This document shows, one piece after another, positions 8,972 through 21,300 of a DNA stretch of 32,094 nucleotides (positions are counted from its first letter, which is position 1; each line of letters starts with the position of its first letter). The notes under the pieces are model-generated. The model had not been told where the DNA came from. It saw only the letters and a list, made by a program, of their open reading frames with translations, and made no database searches. The DNA is from Opitutaceae bacterium (GTDB taxonomy: Bacteria; Verrucomicrobiota; Verrucomicrobiia; Opitutales; Opitutaceae), in assembly GCA_025457685.1 (NCBI GenBank), contig JALOTV010000010.1, positions 1 through 32,094 of the forward strand, written 5' to 3'. Both the position numbers and the translations under genes were made by a program.

Positions 8972-11900
8972 ATGCTTAAACTGCCTCCAGTCTCCGCCTG
9001 GATTCGACGCGTCTCGATTCTCGGCCTGGCGATCTTTGGCCTCCTGTCCTCGGGTGTTTCACCTGCGGCCCGGGCGGTCACGCCGGCCGGCACCGAGATC
9101 CTCAATCAGGCGACCGCCACCTTCGAGTGGCTCGGTCGCGCCCACACCGTCACCTCCAACCTGGTGTCCAACTCCGTGCTGCCCGTGCATGGCCTGGTCA
9201 TCAAACCCGATGGCACCGTGCCCGCCCCCGGCCTCCTGGCCACCGCCAGCCCCGGCGCGACGGTTTACCTGCCCTACACGTTGCTCAACACCGGCAACAC
9301 CACCGACAGCTTCCGCCTGTCCCTCGTTTTTCTTCCCGATTCCAGCTCCTTCGAGCCCCTCGATCGTCGTCTCTTCATCGATCTCGATGGCGACGGCGTG
9401 CTCTCGCCGCAGGAGGCCTCCGTGTCCATCGATCGCGTCGACCGGGTGCCCGCCGGCGGACTGGTCTATCTCATCGCCCAGATCCGCATCCCGGCCAACA
9501 CACCCAACGGCGCGCGCGCCTTCTTTGATCTCCGGGGCCGCTCCCTCGCCGACGCCACCGCGAGCGACGAGAGCAACATCGCCCGCATCACCCTCTCCGA
9601 GGATCCGGTGCTGCGCCTGCGCAAGTCCTCCGACCGCCCCTCCGTGCTCGTTGGCGGCGTCGTCACCTACACCCTCGACGTGCTGCACGTCTCCGGCTCG
9701 CCCGCCCTCGGTGACCTGTCGGTGGTGGACGGCGCGCCGCGCCGCGGCATCACTCCATCGACGACGGCCTCACCTGGCGCTCCTTCTCCGCACTCGGCGG
9801 CGAACCGCCCGCCGCCTCCGTCACCCATGTCGGCGTGCTTTTCCCCGGCCCCTTCTCCGCCGGCCAGTCCGCCCGCGCCCGTTTCCAGATTCGCGTCGCC
9901 CCCGACCACGCGCCCGGCCGCATCGGCAACCGCGCCGACTTGCGCTACCGCGCCGCCGACGAGCGTCTGCTCACCGACGCCTCCACCAACGAGATTTTCG
10001 TCGAGGTCCTCCCCGCGTTCGAAGGCGTCTTCATCGGTCCCGAGGCCGATCCGCGCCGCGTCGGCGAGACCAGCACCAACGACGACTCGACCCTCGACGG
10101 AGGTGTCAATTTCGACGCCGTCGGCCCTTACCAGGTGGTCGGCAATTTCGTCTTCTTCCGCAACACCATCGAGAACGCCTCCGCCGTGTCCGACGTCATC
10201 AACATCGACGTCGTCGCCGACGACTCCCAGTTCACCGCCGCGCCCGCCCCCGGCGCGCGCTCCGTCCGCGCGGCCCGCGTCTCCGCCCGCCAGCAAACCA
10301 ACCTGCCCGCCGGCTGGATCGTCCAGGTGCTCAGCGCGGACGCCAGCCGCACCCTGCTCGACACCAACGGCGATGGCGTGCCCGACGTCGGCGCGCTCCC
10401 CCCGGGCGGCCGCGCCGATGTCGTCGTGCGCGTGCTCATCCCGCCCGGTTACGTGCCGCCTCCCGCCCAGCCCGCCGCCTGGCAGGTCCTCATCCGCGCC
10501 GCGTCCGCCGCCGCGCCCACGCGGGCCAACCTCACCATCAACCGCATCCCGCGCGTCATCTTGGTCCAGGAGTTTTGGCGCACCTTCGGAAAAACCTTCG
10601 ACGCGCCGGCCGTCATCCTGCCCGGCACCGCCATCACCTACACCAACCGCTTCGGCCATGGCGGCTCCTCCTCCGTCACCAACGTCGTCATCATCGACAA
10701 CCTCAGCGATCGCCTGGTCAACGCCCGCGACATCACCACCGGCTCCATCACCAGCCTCGATGGCTCCCTCACCCTCACCGGCGTCACCGCCGCCTACGAT
10801 GCCGCCGCCAATCGCATCGTGTGGAACATCCCCGTAGTGCCGCCAAATTTCGTGGGCGAGTTGCGCTTCACCGCAGATGTCGCGCAGGGCACCCCCGGCG
10901 GCACCGAGATACCGAACGAGTTCACCATCCAGTCCGATCAGTCCACCGCCGTCCGCGTCTCCAATCTCGTCTCCACCGTGGTCAACGCCCCCGCCGTTCT
11001 CACGGTGGAAAAGGAGGTCAACCGCGAGAACGCCTCCATCGGCGACCCCGTTCTCTACACCGTCACCGTCACCAACGCCGGCCCCGTGCCGCTCATCTCC
11101 GGCGTGTCGCTGGTCGACGATCTGCCTCGCGGCTTCCGTTACCTGCCGGGCTCCGCCCGCCTCGAGGGCGCGCCGCGCGAGCCCGTGATCGATGCATCCG
11201 GCACCAGCCTCACCTGGCCGCTTGGCGATCTGGGCCTGGGCGAATCCCGCGTCGTCACCTACGTCACCGTCGCGTCGGTGGACGCGCTCGAGGGCGACGG
11301 TCGCAACGTCGCCACCGCCACCGGCACCTTCCCGGGCGGCGGCGTCGGGGTGGCGAGCGACGTCGCCGTGGTCAGCCTCGAGGGCGGCCCTTTCGCCAAC
11401 CGCAGCGTGATCCTTGGCCGCGTCTTTGTGGACGAAAACGCCGACGGCGCCTTCACCCCCGGCGAGCGCGGCCTCGCCGGCGTGCGCCTCGTGCTCGACG
11501 ACGGCGTCACCGTGCTCACCGACCGCGACGGCCTCTACCACATCGAGGGCGTCACGCCGGGCGTGCGCGCCTTCCGCCTCGACGAGAGCACCCTGCCACC
11601 GGGCCACACGCCCGTCGTGCTCGATTCCCAAAACGCCCTCAACCCCTCCTCCCGCTTCCTCGACCTGCGCTTCGGCGTCCTCCACCGCGCCAACTTCGCC
11701 GTGCTCCCGCCCGCCGACCAGATCGTGCGCATCGAAAAAACCCCGCCCACCGACGCCGTTTTGCTCGAGCCGTCCTTCCTCTCCGAAAACGGCGTCACCC
11801 ACGTGGTCGCGCGCTGGAACGGCGAAGCCCGCCCCACCCACCGCATCGACCTCAACACCGGCACCGTGTCCGTCTTTTTCCCGGGCATGATCAAGACCGG

Positions 11901-14900
11901 GCGCAAAACCAACCAGCCGGTCGATGAGCTCAACGTGGACCGCTACCGCATCCACACCGACCACGACGCGGGCTACACCCGGCTGGATATCCGGCTGCGC
12001 AAACGCACCTCCGGCTACCCCGCCGACTACGTGCGCGTCGCCCCCGCCGGCGACGGCGAGCTGCGCATCAGCGTGGGCGGGGCCGCCATCCCCGACGACG
12101 ATGAGGCCGCCCGCGCCTCCGCCGCCGTCGAGACCGCCATCCACGCCGTCGGCACGCCCGAGCCCGCCGCCGAGCTCGCCGCGCTTCAGGGCCCCGTCGT
12201 CCACGAACCCGCCGAAGGCACGGCGTTCATTTCCCGCGACAAGATTTCCGTGCGCGTCAGCGCCCACCTCGCCTCCGCCTTCGAACTCTACGTCAACGAC
12301 CAGCCGGTCTCGAAGGAACAGATCGGCGAAAAGAGCATCCACGTGAAGGCCCGCCGCTCCTTCTACGAATACGTCAGCGTGCCCATCGAGCCCGGCCCCA
12401 ACAAACTGCGCTTCGAGACCAAGGGCCCCTCCGCCCAGGAGACCGGTGTCGTGGAACTCACCGTCTTCCGCGCCGCCGATCCGGAGAAAATCGAGCTCGA
12501 GGTCGCCGACGACCAGCTCGTCGCCGACGGCCGCACCGAGCCCGTGGTGGGCGTGTCCCTGCGCGACCGCAACGGCCTGGCCACCGGTGAATCCACCGTC
12601 ATCACGGTGGAGATATCCGGCGGCCAGATCCTCTCCCCCGACTTCCGCCCCATGGAGCCCGGCCACCAGGTGCAGATCCGCGAGGGCCGCGCCCTGCTCC
12701 GCCTCAGCGCCGCCAACCAAGCCGAGACGCGCATCGTCACCGTCATCGCCGGCCGCCTCCGCCACCGCGCCGACCTCGTGCTCCGCCCCGCCCTGCGCGA
12801 CTGGATCCTCGTCGGCTCGGCCGACGCCACCGCATCGCTCACCGAGAGCCGCGAGGCCGCCTCCCGCACCCGCGCCCTGCGCGAAGAAACCCGCGAAACC
12901 ATCGAGTCCGGCCTGCGCGTCTTTGGTCAGGGCCGCTTCGTCGCCGATACCCTCCTCACCTTCAGCTACGACTCCGAACGCGCCTACGACGACTACCCGA
13001 TTTTCCGCCAGTTTCAGGAGGACGACTACTATCCCGTTTACGGCGACACCTCCAAGATTTTCCCCGAGGCCGCCTCCCGCGCCAAGCTCTACGCCCGCCT
13101 CGAAAAGGAGCAGTCCTACCTCATGTTCGGCGACATCGACACCGAGATGCAGGAGACCGAGCTCGCCGCCCACTCCCGCCGCCTCACCGGCGCCAAGGCC
13201 GACATCAAGACCGACTGGATCGACTTCAAGGGCTTCGCCTCCCACACCGAGCAAGCCCGCGTGCGCGAGGAGATCCCCGCCGGCGGCGTGAGTTACTACC
13301 AGCTCCGCGACCGTGACGTCATCCCGGGCTCCGACGAGATCTGGCTCGAGGTTCGCGACCGGGCCCGGCCCTCCGAGGTGCTCCGCCGCGAGCAGCTCTC
13401 CCGCGGTCGCGATTACAGCTTCGACTACAGTTTCGGCCGCATCCTCTTCAAGCGCCCCATCACCTCGCGCGACGAGGATTTCAACCCGCAGGTCATCGTC
13501 GTGAACTACGAGAAAGACGGCCGCACCGGCGACAAACAATACACCTTCGGCGGCCGCCCCGCTCTGCACGATCCCGACCGTCGCGTCACCGTCGGCGCCA
13601 CCTACCTCGAGGAGGAGAACGGCTTCTTCTCCGACAAGGTCGAGGGCGTGGACGCCACCGTGAAGCTCGACGAAAAAACCGCCCTCCGCGGCGAATACGC
13701 CGAGACCAACACCCTCGACGAGGGCTTCGGCCGCGGCCACCTGGTCGAGCTCAAGCGCGAGGAGGAAAAGACCTCCTACCGCGTCTACCACTCCGACCTC
13801 GACGACACCTTTGACAACCCCGGCCTGCGCGGCTCCCCTGTCGGCCGCCGCCTCACCGGCGCCGAGGCCGTGCACTACTTCACCCCGCGCGTCTCCGGCG
13901 AGCTCGAGGCCTACGACCAGATCGACGTCGTCGGCGGCCGCACCCTGCGCGTCGGCGTCGCCGACATGGTGTATGAAGGCGACAACTACAAACTCGGCGC
14001 CGGCGGCGGCTACGTCACCCAGGAGGAGGACGCCTCCTCCTCGCTCGGCGCCGCCGAGCGCGAGAGTCCTCTCCTCCGCCTCCAGGCCGGCTACGCCTTC
14101 AACAGCCGCATCGACATCGAGGGCGAATACCAGCACGCCTTCGGCGACCGCGACACCGAGCAGCCCACCCGCGGCGCTGTCACCGTCGGTTACCAGGTGT
14201 TTGAAAACACCCGCCTGCTGTTTGGCGTCGAGCGCCGCTACGTCACCGGCGAGGGCATGGCCGACAACCTGCTCCTCGGCACCGAGGTCACGGTCAACGA
14301 CTACGTCTCCGTCTTCAACAAATACGAGCTCGACGCCGGCCAGTCCGGCCAGGCCGGCCGCGCCAACTCCGGCGTCGCCTTCAAGTATCCCCTCCGCCCC
14401 GATCTGCGCGTGGACCTCACCGCCGAGGCCAACAACACCGTGCACGAGACCGGCCGCGCCCCGATCGGCCGCGAGTTCTGGTCCCTCGCCAGCGGCTTTG
14501 AATACACCCCGTCCGATGCCGATCACACCCTCGTCGGCCGCCACGAATACAAATGGCAGCCCGATCGCCGCGAACACTTCAACGAACTCGGCGGCACCGT
14601 GAAGGTCCTCGACGACCACACCGCCTTCGCCCGCAACCGCCTCTCCTTCGCCGAGGTCACCTCCCCCGACCAATACGACGAGTGGATCGCCCGCGTGCTC
14701 TTCGGCTGGGCCTACCGCCCGCTGTTCGAGGACCGGCTCAACGTCATCTCGTCCTTGGAATTCAACTACGAGCGCACCGCCTCCGCCAACCTCGCCCGCA
14801 TCCAGGACGTCTTGTCCTCCCACGAGTTCACCTACCAGACCGCGCCGGACTGGATCATCGAGGGCAAATACGCGGTCAAGGCCGCCTGGGGCGACTTCCT

Positions 14901-15279
14901 CGACGACACCGTCTGGACCGACGTCAAGGCCCTGCGCCTGCGCCACGATTTCACCAAGCGCTTCTACGGCGCGGTCGGCGCCCGCCTGCTCAGCCAATAC
15001 GAGACCGAGGTCCACACCCTTGGCTACGGCGTCGAGGCCGGCTGCATCATCCGCAAGGATTTCATCATCGCCCTGGGCTGGAACTTCGAGGGCTTCCACG
15101 ACCGCCGATTCTCCGCCGGCGACCACTGGGAACAGGGCGCCTACGTCGCCTTCCGCGTGAAGTTCGACGAATCCCTCTTCGGCGTGCTCCGCCAGCTCCG
15201 CGGCCGCGCCAACGCCGATGCCGACGCCGCCGGCTCGTCCACCGCCTACAACCTCAACGCCGCGCCCTCCGCGCCCTGA
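8972..15279 (+). CDS. DUF11 / SdrD-B-like / outer-membrane beta-barrel surface protein, apparent frameshift at ~9715-9757
   Basis: 5' part in frame 8972 (signal peptide, VTPAGTEILNQATATF...LGDLSVVDGAP); 3' part continues in the frame of ORF 9835-15279 (HSIDDGLTWRSFSALGGEPPAASVTHVGVLFPGPFSAGQ...). Frame B has a stop at 9712-9714, so the two parts cannot be one unshifted ORF. The 3' part is otherwise intact for >1800 codons. Confidence 0.82.
11395..11610 (+). other. SdrD B-like / Cna-B-like domain within the 8972-15279 protein
   Basis: NRSVILGRVFVDENADGAFTPGERGLAGVRLVLDDGVTVLTDRDGLYHIEGVTPGVRAFRLDESTLPPGH. Confidence 0.75.
12790..15225 (+). other. C-terminal outer-membrane beta-barrel region of the 8972-15279 protein
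   Basis: DDYYPVYGDTSKIFPEAASRAKLYARLEKEQSYLMFGDIDTEM...GVSYYQLRDRDVIPGSDEIWLEVRDRARPSEVLRREQLSRGRDYSFDYSFGRILFKRPITSRDEDFNPQVIVVNYEKD, then alternating amphipathic strands to ...GAYVAFRVKFDESLF. Confidence 0.75.
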
Positions 15280-15302
15280 CCTCCGCCTACTTTCCCTTTC
15301 GC

Positions 15303-18300
15303 ATGCCCCGTCTCCGCTCCAGTTTGGCCCGTCTCCTCGCCTTCCTGTTCTGGGTGTTTTTGCCCGTCTTCGCCGGCGCGCAGACGCTGCGTCTCAACGA
15401 GCTGGCGATCGCCGGCGCCGAGTTCGTCGAGCTCGACTACACGGGCTTCAGCACCCCGCAAAACCTCTCCGGCTATGCGCTCGTCACCGCCGGCCCGGGC
15501 GCTTCCGCCGGGTTCGCTCTGCCATCCTTCACCCTCTCCGGCTCCGGCCGCGTGGTGGTCTACACCGGCGCCGGCGTCGCGTCGGGCAACGTGCTCTACC
15601 TCGGCCGGCCCGGCCCCATCCTCGCCGACGGCGGCGATTCCGTGCTCATCCGACGCCTCTCCGACTCCGCCGCCATCGATTATTTCTCTTGGGGCAGCGA
15701 GGTCGCCGCGCCCCCGTCGCCGCTGGTATTCGCCACCAGCTACAACACCGGCGACGGCTTCTATGCGCCGGGCGACTCCCTCGCCTACATCGGCACCAAC
15801 CCCGACCTCGCCGCCCACTGGATCAATCGCCGCGGGGCCAACATCACCCCGGGCGCGGCCAATACCGTGCAGACGCCGCCGACCTTCGCCTACAATGTCG
15901 CCGCGCCCGCGGACATCGATTCGTGCGAACTCATCCCGCTCGCCCTGACGTTTACCCACACCGACGAGGCCCCGCTGCGCGGCACCACCCTTTCGTTCAC
16001 CCTGCCGGCGGGCTTCCTCTACGCGTCCGCCAGCGACGGCGGAGTCTTTAACAACGCCACCCGCACCGTCACCTGGACGCTTCCAGTCAGCCTCGCCGCC
16101 AACACCTTCGCGCGCACCGTGGGCGTGCGGCCCGACACCGCCGTCACCTCCGGCGCCTTCCCCGCCGGCAATCTTGCGTATTCATATTCTCGCTACGTCG
16201 GTGGTCCCGCGGTCCCGGGCTCCGGGGCCAACGCGGTCGATCCTTTCGCCGTCGCCCGTCCCGATCTGTCCGTCTCGGTGGCTGATTTCTCGGCGCCTTC
16301 CCAGCCCTACATCATCACCCAGGGCTCCGGGGTGGTGGCCCTGCTTGTGCGCGTCGCCAACGCCGGCCCGGGCGAGCTCGCCGGCGACGGCGCGACCGTC
16401 GCCCTCGATCTGCCCGCCAATCTCTCCCTGCTCACCGCCCGCATCGGCGGCCCCACCGGCTCGTCCGTCCTCAACCTGGTCTCCAACCTCGCCACCCAGG
16501 AGCACAGTTTCTCCACCGGCGTCATCGCCGCCGGCGCCTCGCGGGATTTCTACATCCAGGCGCGCGTGGACGGTTGCGGCGACCTCTCGCCGGTCATCGA
16601 CGTGAGCTTCGGTTGCTCCGACGCCGCCCCCGGCGCCGTGACGAGCGAGATCGCGCTGCCGACCGTCACCTTCCCCATTTACTGCGACGTCGAGCTGGCC
16701 ATTTCGTATCCGTCTGGCACCTACACCGCCGGTCAGCCCATCCCGGTCTCGGTCACCCTGACCAACCGCAACAACAACGCGCTCGACCCCGCCGGCCTCG
16801 TCCTCGCGTTTCACCCCGGCTTCTTTGTCGATTCGATCAAGCGGAGCGGGCTCGACGTCGGCGTCTACGATCCCGCCGCCCTGCCGGAAAAAACCATCAC
16901 ATTCAGCGCCGCCGACCTGGGCGGCGTCCTGGCGGGCAACTCCACCACCACGCTCGACATCGTGCTGCGGCCGTCCCCCTCGCTGCCCAACGACCGCAAG
17001 TTCACCGCCTCTCTCGGCTACACCGTGCCCGCCCTCGGCCCCACGCCGGTCCTCCCCGTGACGCGCCAAAGTCTGGGCGTCCAGGCGGTCCAGCCCGGAC
17101 TCACCGTCTCGCTCGAGGATCCCGCCGCCCCGGGCAGCACCACCGTGCTCGCCTCGCGCGGTGACGACGTCTTGTTCCTCGTCACCGTGCTCAACAACGG
17201 CGCGGGCAATCTCAATCAGGACGGCCCCGATCCCGACGCCTTGCCCGACGGCGCCTTTGTCGAGATCGCCGGCACGGGCGGCGCCTTGAATATCCTCCAG
17301 GTGCGCGACGTCACGGGCCTCGCCGGTCCCTACACCCCGACCAGCGGCGTGCCCGTCGCCTTGGGCGTCAACCCCGCCAACTCGCGCCAGCGCTGGAACA
17401 CCGGCGCGGTCAACGCCGGCCCGGCCGGCGCCAAACGCTACATCCTGGTCGTCTCGGTCGAGGACTGCGTCGGTCTCGAGGCCGAGCTTGATTCCTACTG
17501 GTCGGTGCAGGGCGCCCTTCTGCCCGCCATCGACACCGCCACCGTGTCGGCCGAGAGCGCGGGCTCCGTCGACATCGTGCTGCGCACCCCGGAGCTCTCC
17601 ATCGTCGCGCCGGCCTTCACCGTGGATTATTGCGCGGGCGTCTCCACGAGCGTCACCTTCGCCAACGCCGCCGGCGCGGGGCCGGTCCGCAATCTCGTCG
17701 CCGCCGTCACCGGGCTCAACCTCACCGCCTACGACGTCGTCGTCACGAGCGGCAATTTCACCTTCACCCCGAGCTACGCCAACCCCGGCCATCCCGCCGA
17801 CGGCCGGCCCGCCTTCGTCCTCATCGGCGGTCAGGACACCGATGGGGACGGCGACGCCGACGATCTCGATGCCGCCGCCTCCGCCGTCCTCACCTACCAA
17901 GTCTCGGTCAAGACCGGCGGCGTGGCCTGCTCGCCCGCCGGGGCCGGCCTGGTTTACCAGCCCTACTACGAGGACGACTGCAACATCCCCTGGACCGCCG
18001 GCACCCGCCTGAGCTCCTACGGCGTCACCACTCCGCCCGGCATCGCATCCGATTTCGACGGCCCCGACTTCGCCGACGTCAACGCCTCCGGTCTAACCTA
18101 CGACTACTCGTTCCGCTACCGCGGTGCGCCCGGCGCCCCGTTCCGCTACACCCTGGTCATCGCCTACCCGCTGGGCTTCGCCTACGCTTCCGTCACGCCC
18201 GCCATCGTCGCGCCGTCCATCCTCACGCACAACGCCCTCGCTCGCACCGTCACGGTCGAGATCGACGACGTGTTTGACGCTTCCGGCGACTATGCCGCCG

Positions 18301-21300
18301 ATTTCGCCTTCCTGTTCGACGCCCCGACCGACAACTGCGCCGCCGGCCAGTCCTACACGTTCACCTACAACCTCACGGTCACCGATCCCGCCGATCCCAC
18401 CGACTGCAACGATTGCCCCCAGACCGAGGACTTCAACGGCAGCCAGACCACCACGCTCAACAACGACGACGAGGACGCCATCGTCGCCCATAACCGCGAG
18501 GTCACCTACCTGAACACCCACCTCAACGGCGACCCCATCACCCACGGCGCCGCCGAGACCTGCACCGAGCTCGTCATCGACCACTACCTGCGCTTCTCCC
18601 CCTCCGCCCCCGCCAACTGGTTTGTCAACGTCTCCGGCGTCGATCGCCCCCTCGTCTTCGACGAGACCTTTTTCAACAACTACGGCATCCCCAACGGAAA
18701 CCTCGCCGATCTCCAGCTCGAGGTTTACTACTTCGCCTCCGCCGGCACGCCCTCCGCCCCCTCCGGTCCCAACTACGGCCCCACCGGCTCCGGCCTCGTC
18801 TCCCTTTCCGACATCAATAACCTCAGCCCCACCGGCGAGGGCTTTGATCGCGTGAAGATCGACCTCGACGGCCTCCAGGCCCTCGGCGGCCCGACCAGTC
18901 GCCCCAACGACGGAGGCTGGCTCTGGTTCCGCTACCGCATGGCGGTGAAGAGCAACACCACCCTCGGCGGCACCATCGAGTTCGCCGACCTCGAGATCCC
19001 CGTCCTGCTCGGCCTGTGCAACGCCGACGATAAAAACGAATTCCGCCAGGCCGTCGTCTTAAACGCCGCCCGCTCCGCCGCCACCGTCTCCATCGCCAAC
19101 GTCTCCGGCTCCGATTCCCGTGTCGTGGACCGCTGCGAGCCCGTCACCTTCCGCCTCGAGATCGGCAACCAGGGCTCCACCCCCTTCGACCTCTACGACA
19201 CCCGCGTCGTGCTTGATCTGGGCAACATCAATCCCACCACCAACCGTTGGGCCTACGATCCCGCCACCGCGGCCGTCTCCTTCGTCGGCCTCAAGAACGC
19301 GGCCACCAACACGCCCCTCGCCGCCTTCGCCCCCGTCGTCTCCGGCCCCAACGACTCCATCCTCACCTGGAACCTGGGCGACCTGCGCGAAGCGTATTTG
19401 CCCGGCACCTACATCGAGCTCACCCTCAACAAATCCTGCGACGAGGCCGGCACCGCCCTCTCCGCCATCGCCTACTCGCGCGACCGCTGCGCCAACGCTC
19501 CCGACCTCGGTCTGCCGTCCGTGCCCTCCGCCACCGGCGGCGGCAACTTCACCACCGCCAACAACGCCAGCTACGCCCCGTCCCTCGACGAGGGCGTGCT
19601 CTCCGCCCTCTTCACCACCGAGCTCGTTTACTACAACGACGGCTACCCGCGCATCCGTTTCGACGTCGTCAACTCCGGCAACGGCGATCTCTACAACGTC
19701 AAGATCCCCGTCCGCCTCGGCGACAACGCCCGCCCGCTCTCCCTCTCCTACGTCTCCTCCCGCGTCGCCAAGGTCGCCGGTGCCGTCACCTTCCCGGGCG
19801 GAGGCGCCCTGACCACGGGCGCCAACTTCCCCGCCTGGATCCTCGGCACCGAGGACGACGCGGTCCCCGTCGTCGCCGGCGCCGACGACGCCGAGCGCGA
19901 GGTTGTCTTCTCCATCGGCAAGTTGCCCAGCGGCGCCCTCGTCACCGTCGAGGTCACCCTGCGCATGCACCTTTGCCAGGACCTCTTCGCCACCATCCTG
20001 CCCGAGACCCGCTGGGGCTGCTTGGGCTCCGCCTGCGGCGCCAACATCGAGACGACCAAGCAGCGCATCAACATCGCCCAGGGCAACACCCGCGTCTTCG
20101 TGCTCGAACACAGCGCCGACCCCGCCGTGCTCGATTTCTGCGGCTCCCGCACCCGCTTCACCATGGAGATCGTCAACGTCGGCGCGGTGGACGTTTACGA
20201 GCCCATCATCCGGGAACAACTCCCGCCCGGCCTCACCCTCGTGCCCGACTCCGTCCGCTACGCCGTCGATAGCGGCTCCGGCTACGGCGCCACCACCTAC
20301 GACGCCATGACGCCCTTCCCCGGCGGCGGCTCGCGCTACACCTCGCTCACCGGCACCGGCTCCGCCGCTTCGCCCCAAGTCATCACGTGGAACTTCACCG
20401 ACCCCGACGACGACGACAGCGAATCCGACTCCCTGCTCGTCGGCGCCGCCCATCTGGACTCTCGCCCCACCGACCCTAATTTCACCCGCCACCGCGTCCT
20501 GCGCCCCGGCCAGCGCATCCGCGTCATGTTCGACGCCGAACTAGTCGCCACCGGCGACTGCGCCAACGCCCTCGCCTACTTCAACTCCGACCGCAAGGCC
20601 GAGGCCACCATCCTCTTCGACCTGCCGTGTAATCACGACAACACCGTCACAGCCTCCGGCTCCCCCGCCAGCCCCTCCCCGCGCGGCCCGCTCAACGCCG
20701 ACACCCGCGACTCCAACTTCCTCGATCCCGGCGCCGCCGACGTGCTCCTCGCCCTCGCCGGACAAAACACCACCCAGGCCGCCGCCCTCACCACCGCCCA
20801 AGTAAACGGCGAAACCGGTGACACTGTCGAGTGGACCTTCACCATCGAGTCCCTCGGGCCCGGCGTCGTCCCCGACGCCTCCCTCCAGGTCTTCCTGCCG
20901 TCCAACCTCACCTTCGTCTCCGCCGCCATCATCAGCGGCCCGTCCAACATCACCCTCGACACCGCCACCCCCGCGCCCGTCGCCGAGCCCGGCGGCGCAC
21001 GCCGCACCTTCACGTTCAACAACACCAACCCCTTCATGATCGCCCAGGGCCGCGCCGACTACCTCGACGCCAGCGGCACCATCACGATCAAGATCGTCAC
21101 CACCATCAACACCTGCGCCGAGGATCTCGTCGGCGTCGAGGGCACCTTCGCCTGGGGCTGCTGCCAGGGCGTCCCCGGCCTTGAAGACGCCAACGGCTCC
21201 GTCAGCGCCTCCGTGGACGTCAAGACCGTGCCCGACGCTCCCGTCGTCAGCCTCGCTTCCGGCCCCATGCCCACCCAGGTCGCCTTCTCCACCTGCGGCG

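Noticed and set aside
9036-11927. 963-aa + strand ORF in the third frame
   Set aside because: R/P/H-rich alternate-frame translation overlapping the real DUF11 frames.
9667-15126. 1819-aa minus-strand ORF
   Set aside because: Antisense to the barrel protein, whose + frame has recognisable motifs; the minus translation is G/V/A/E/D-rich.
14553-15302. N-terminal 250 codons of the 4929-aa track ORF
   Set aside because: R/P-rich sequence overlapping the barrel gene; a signal peptide starts at 15303 in the same frame.
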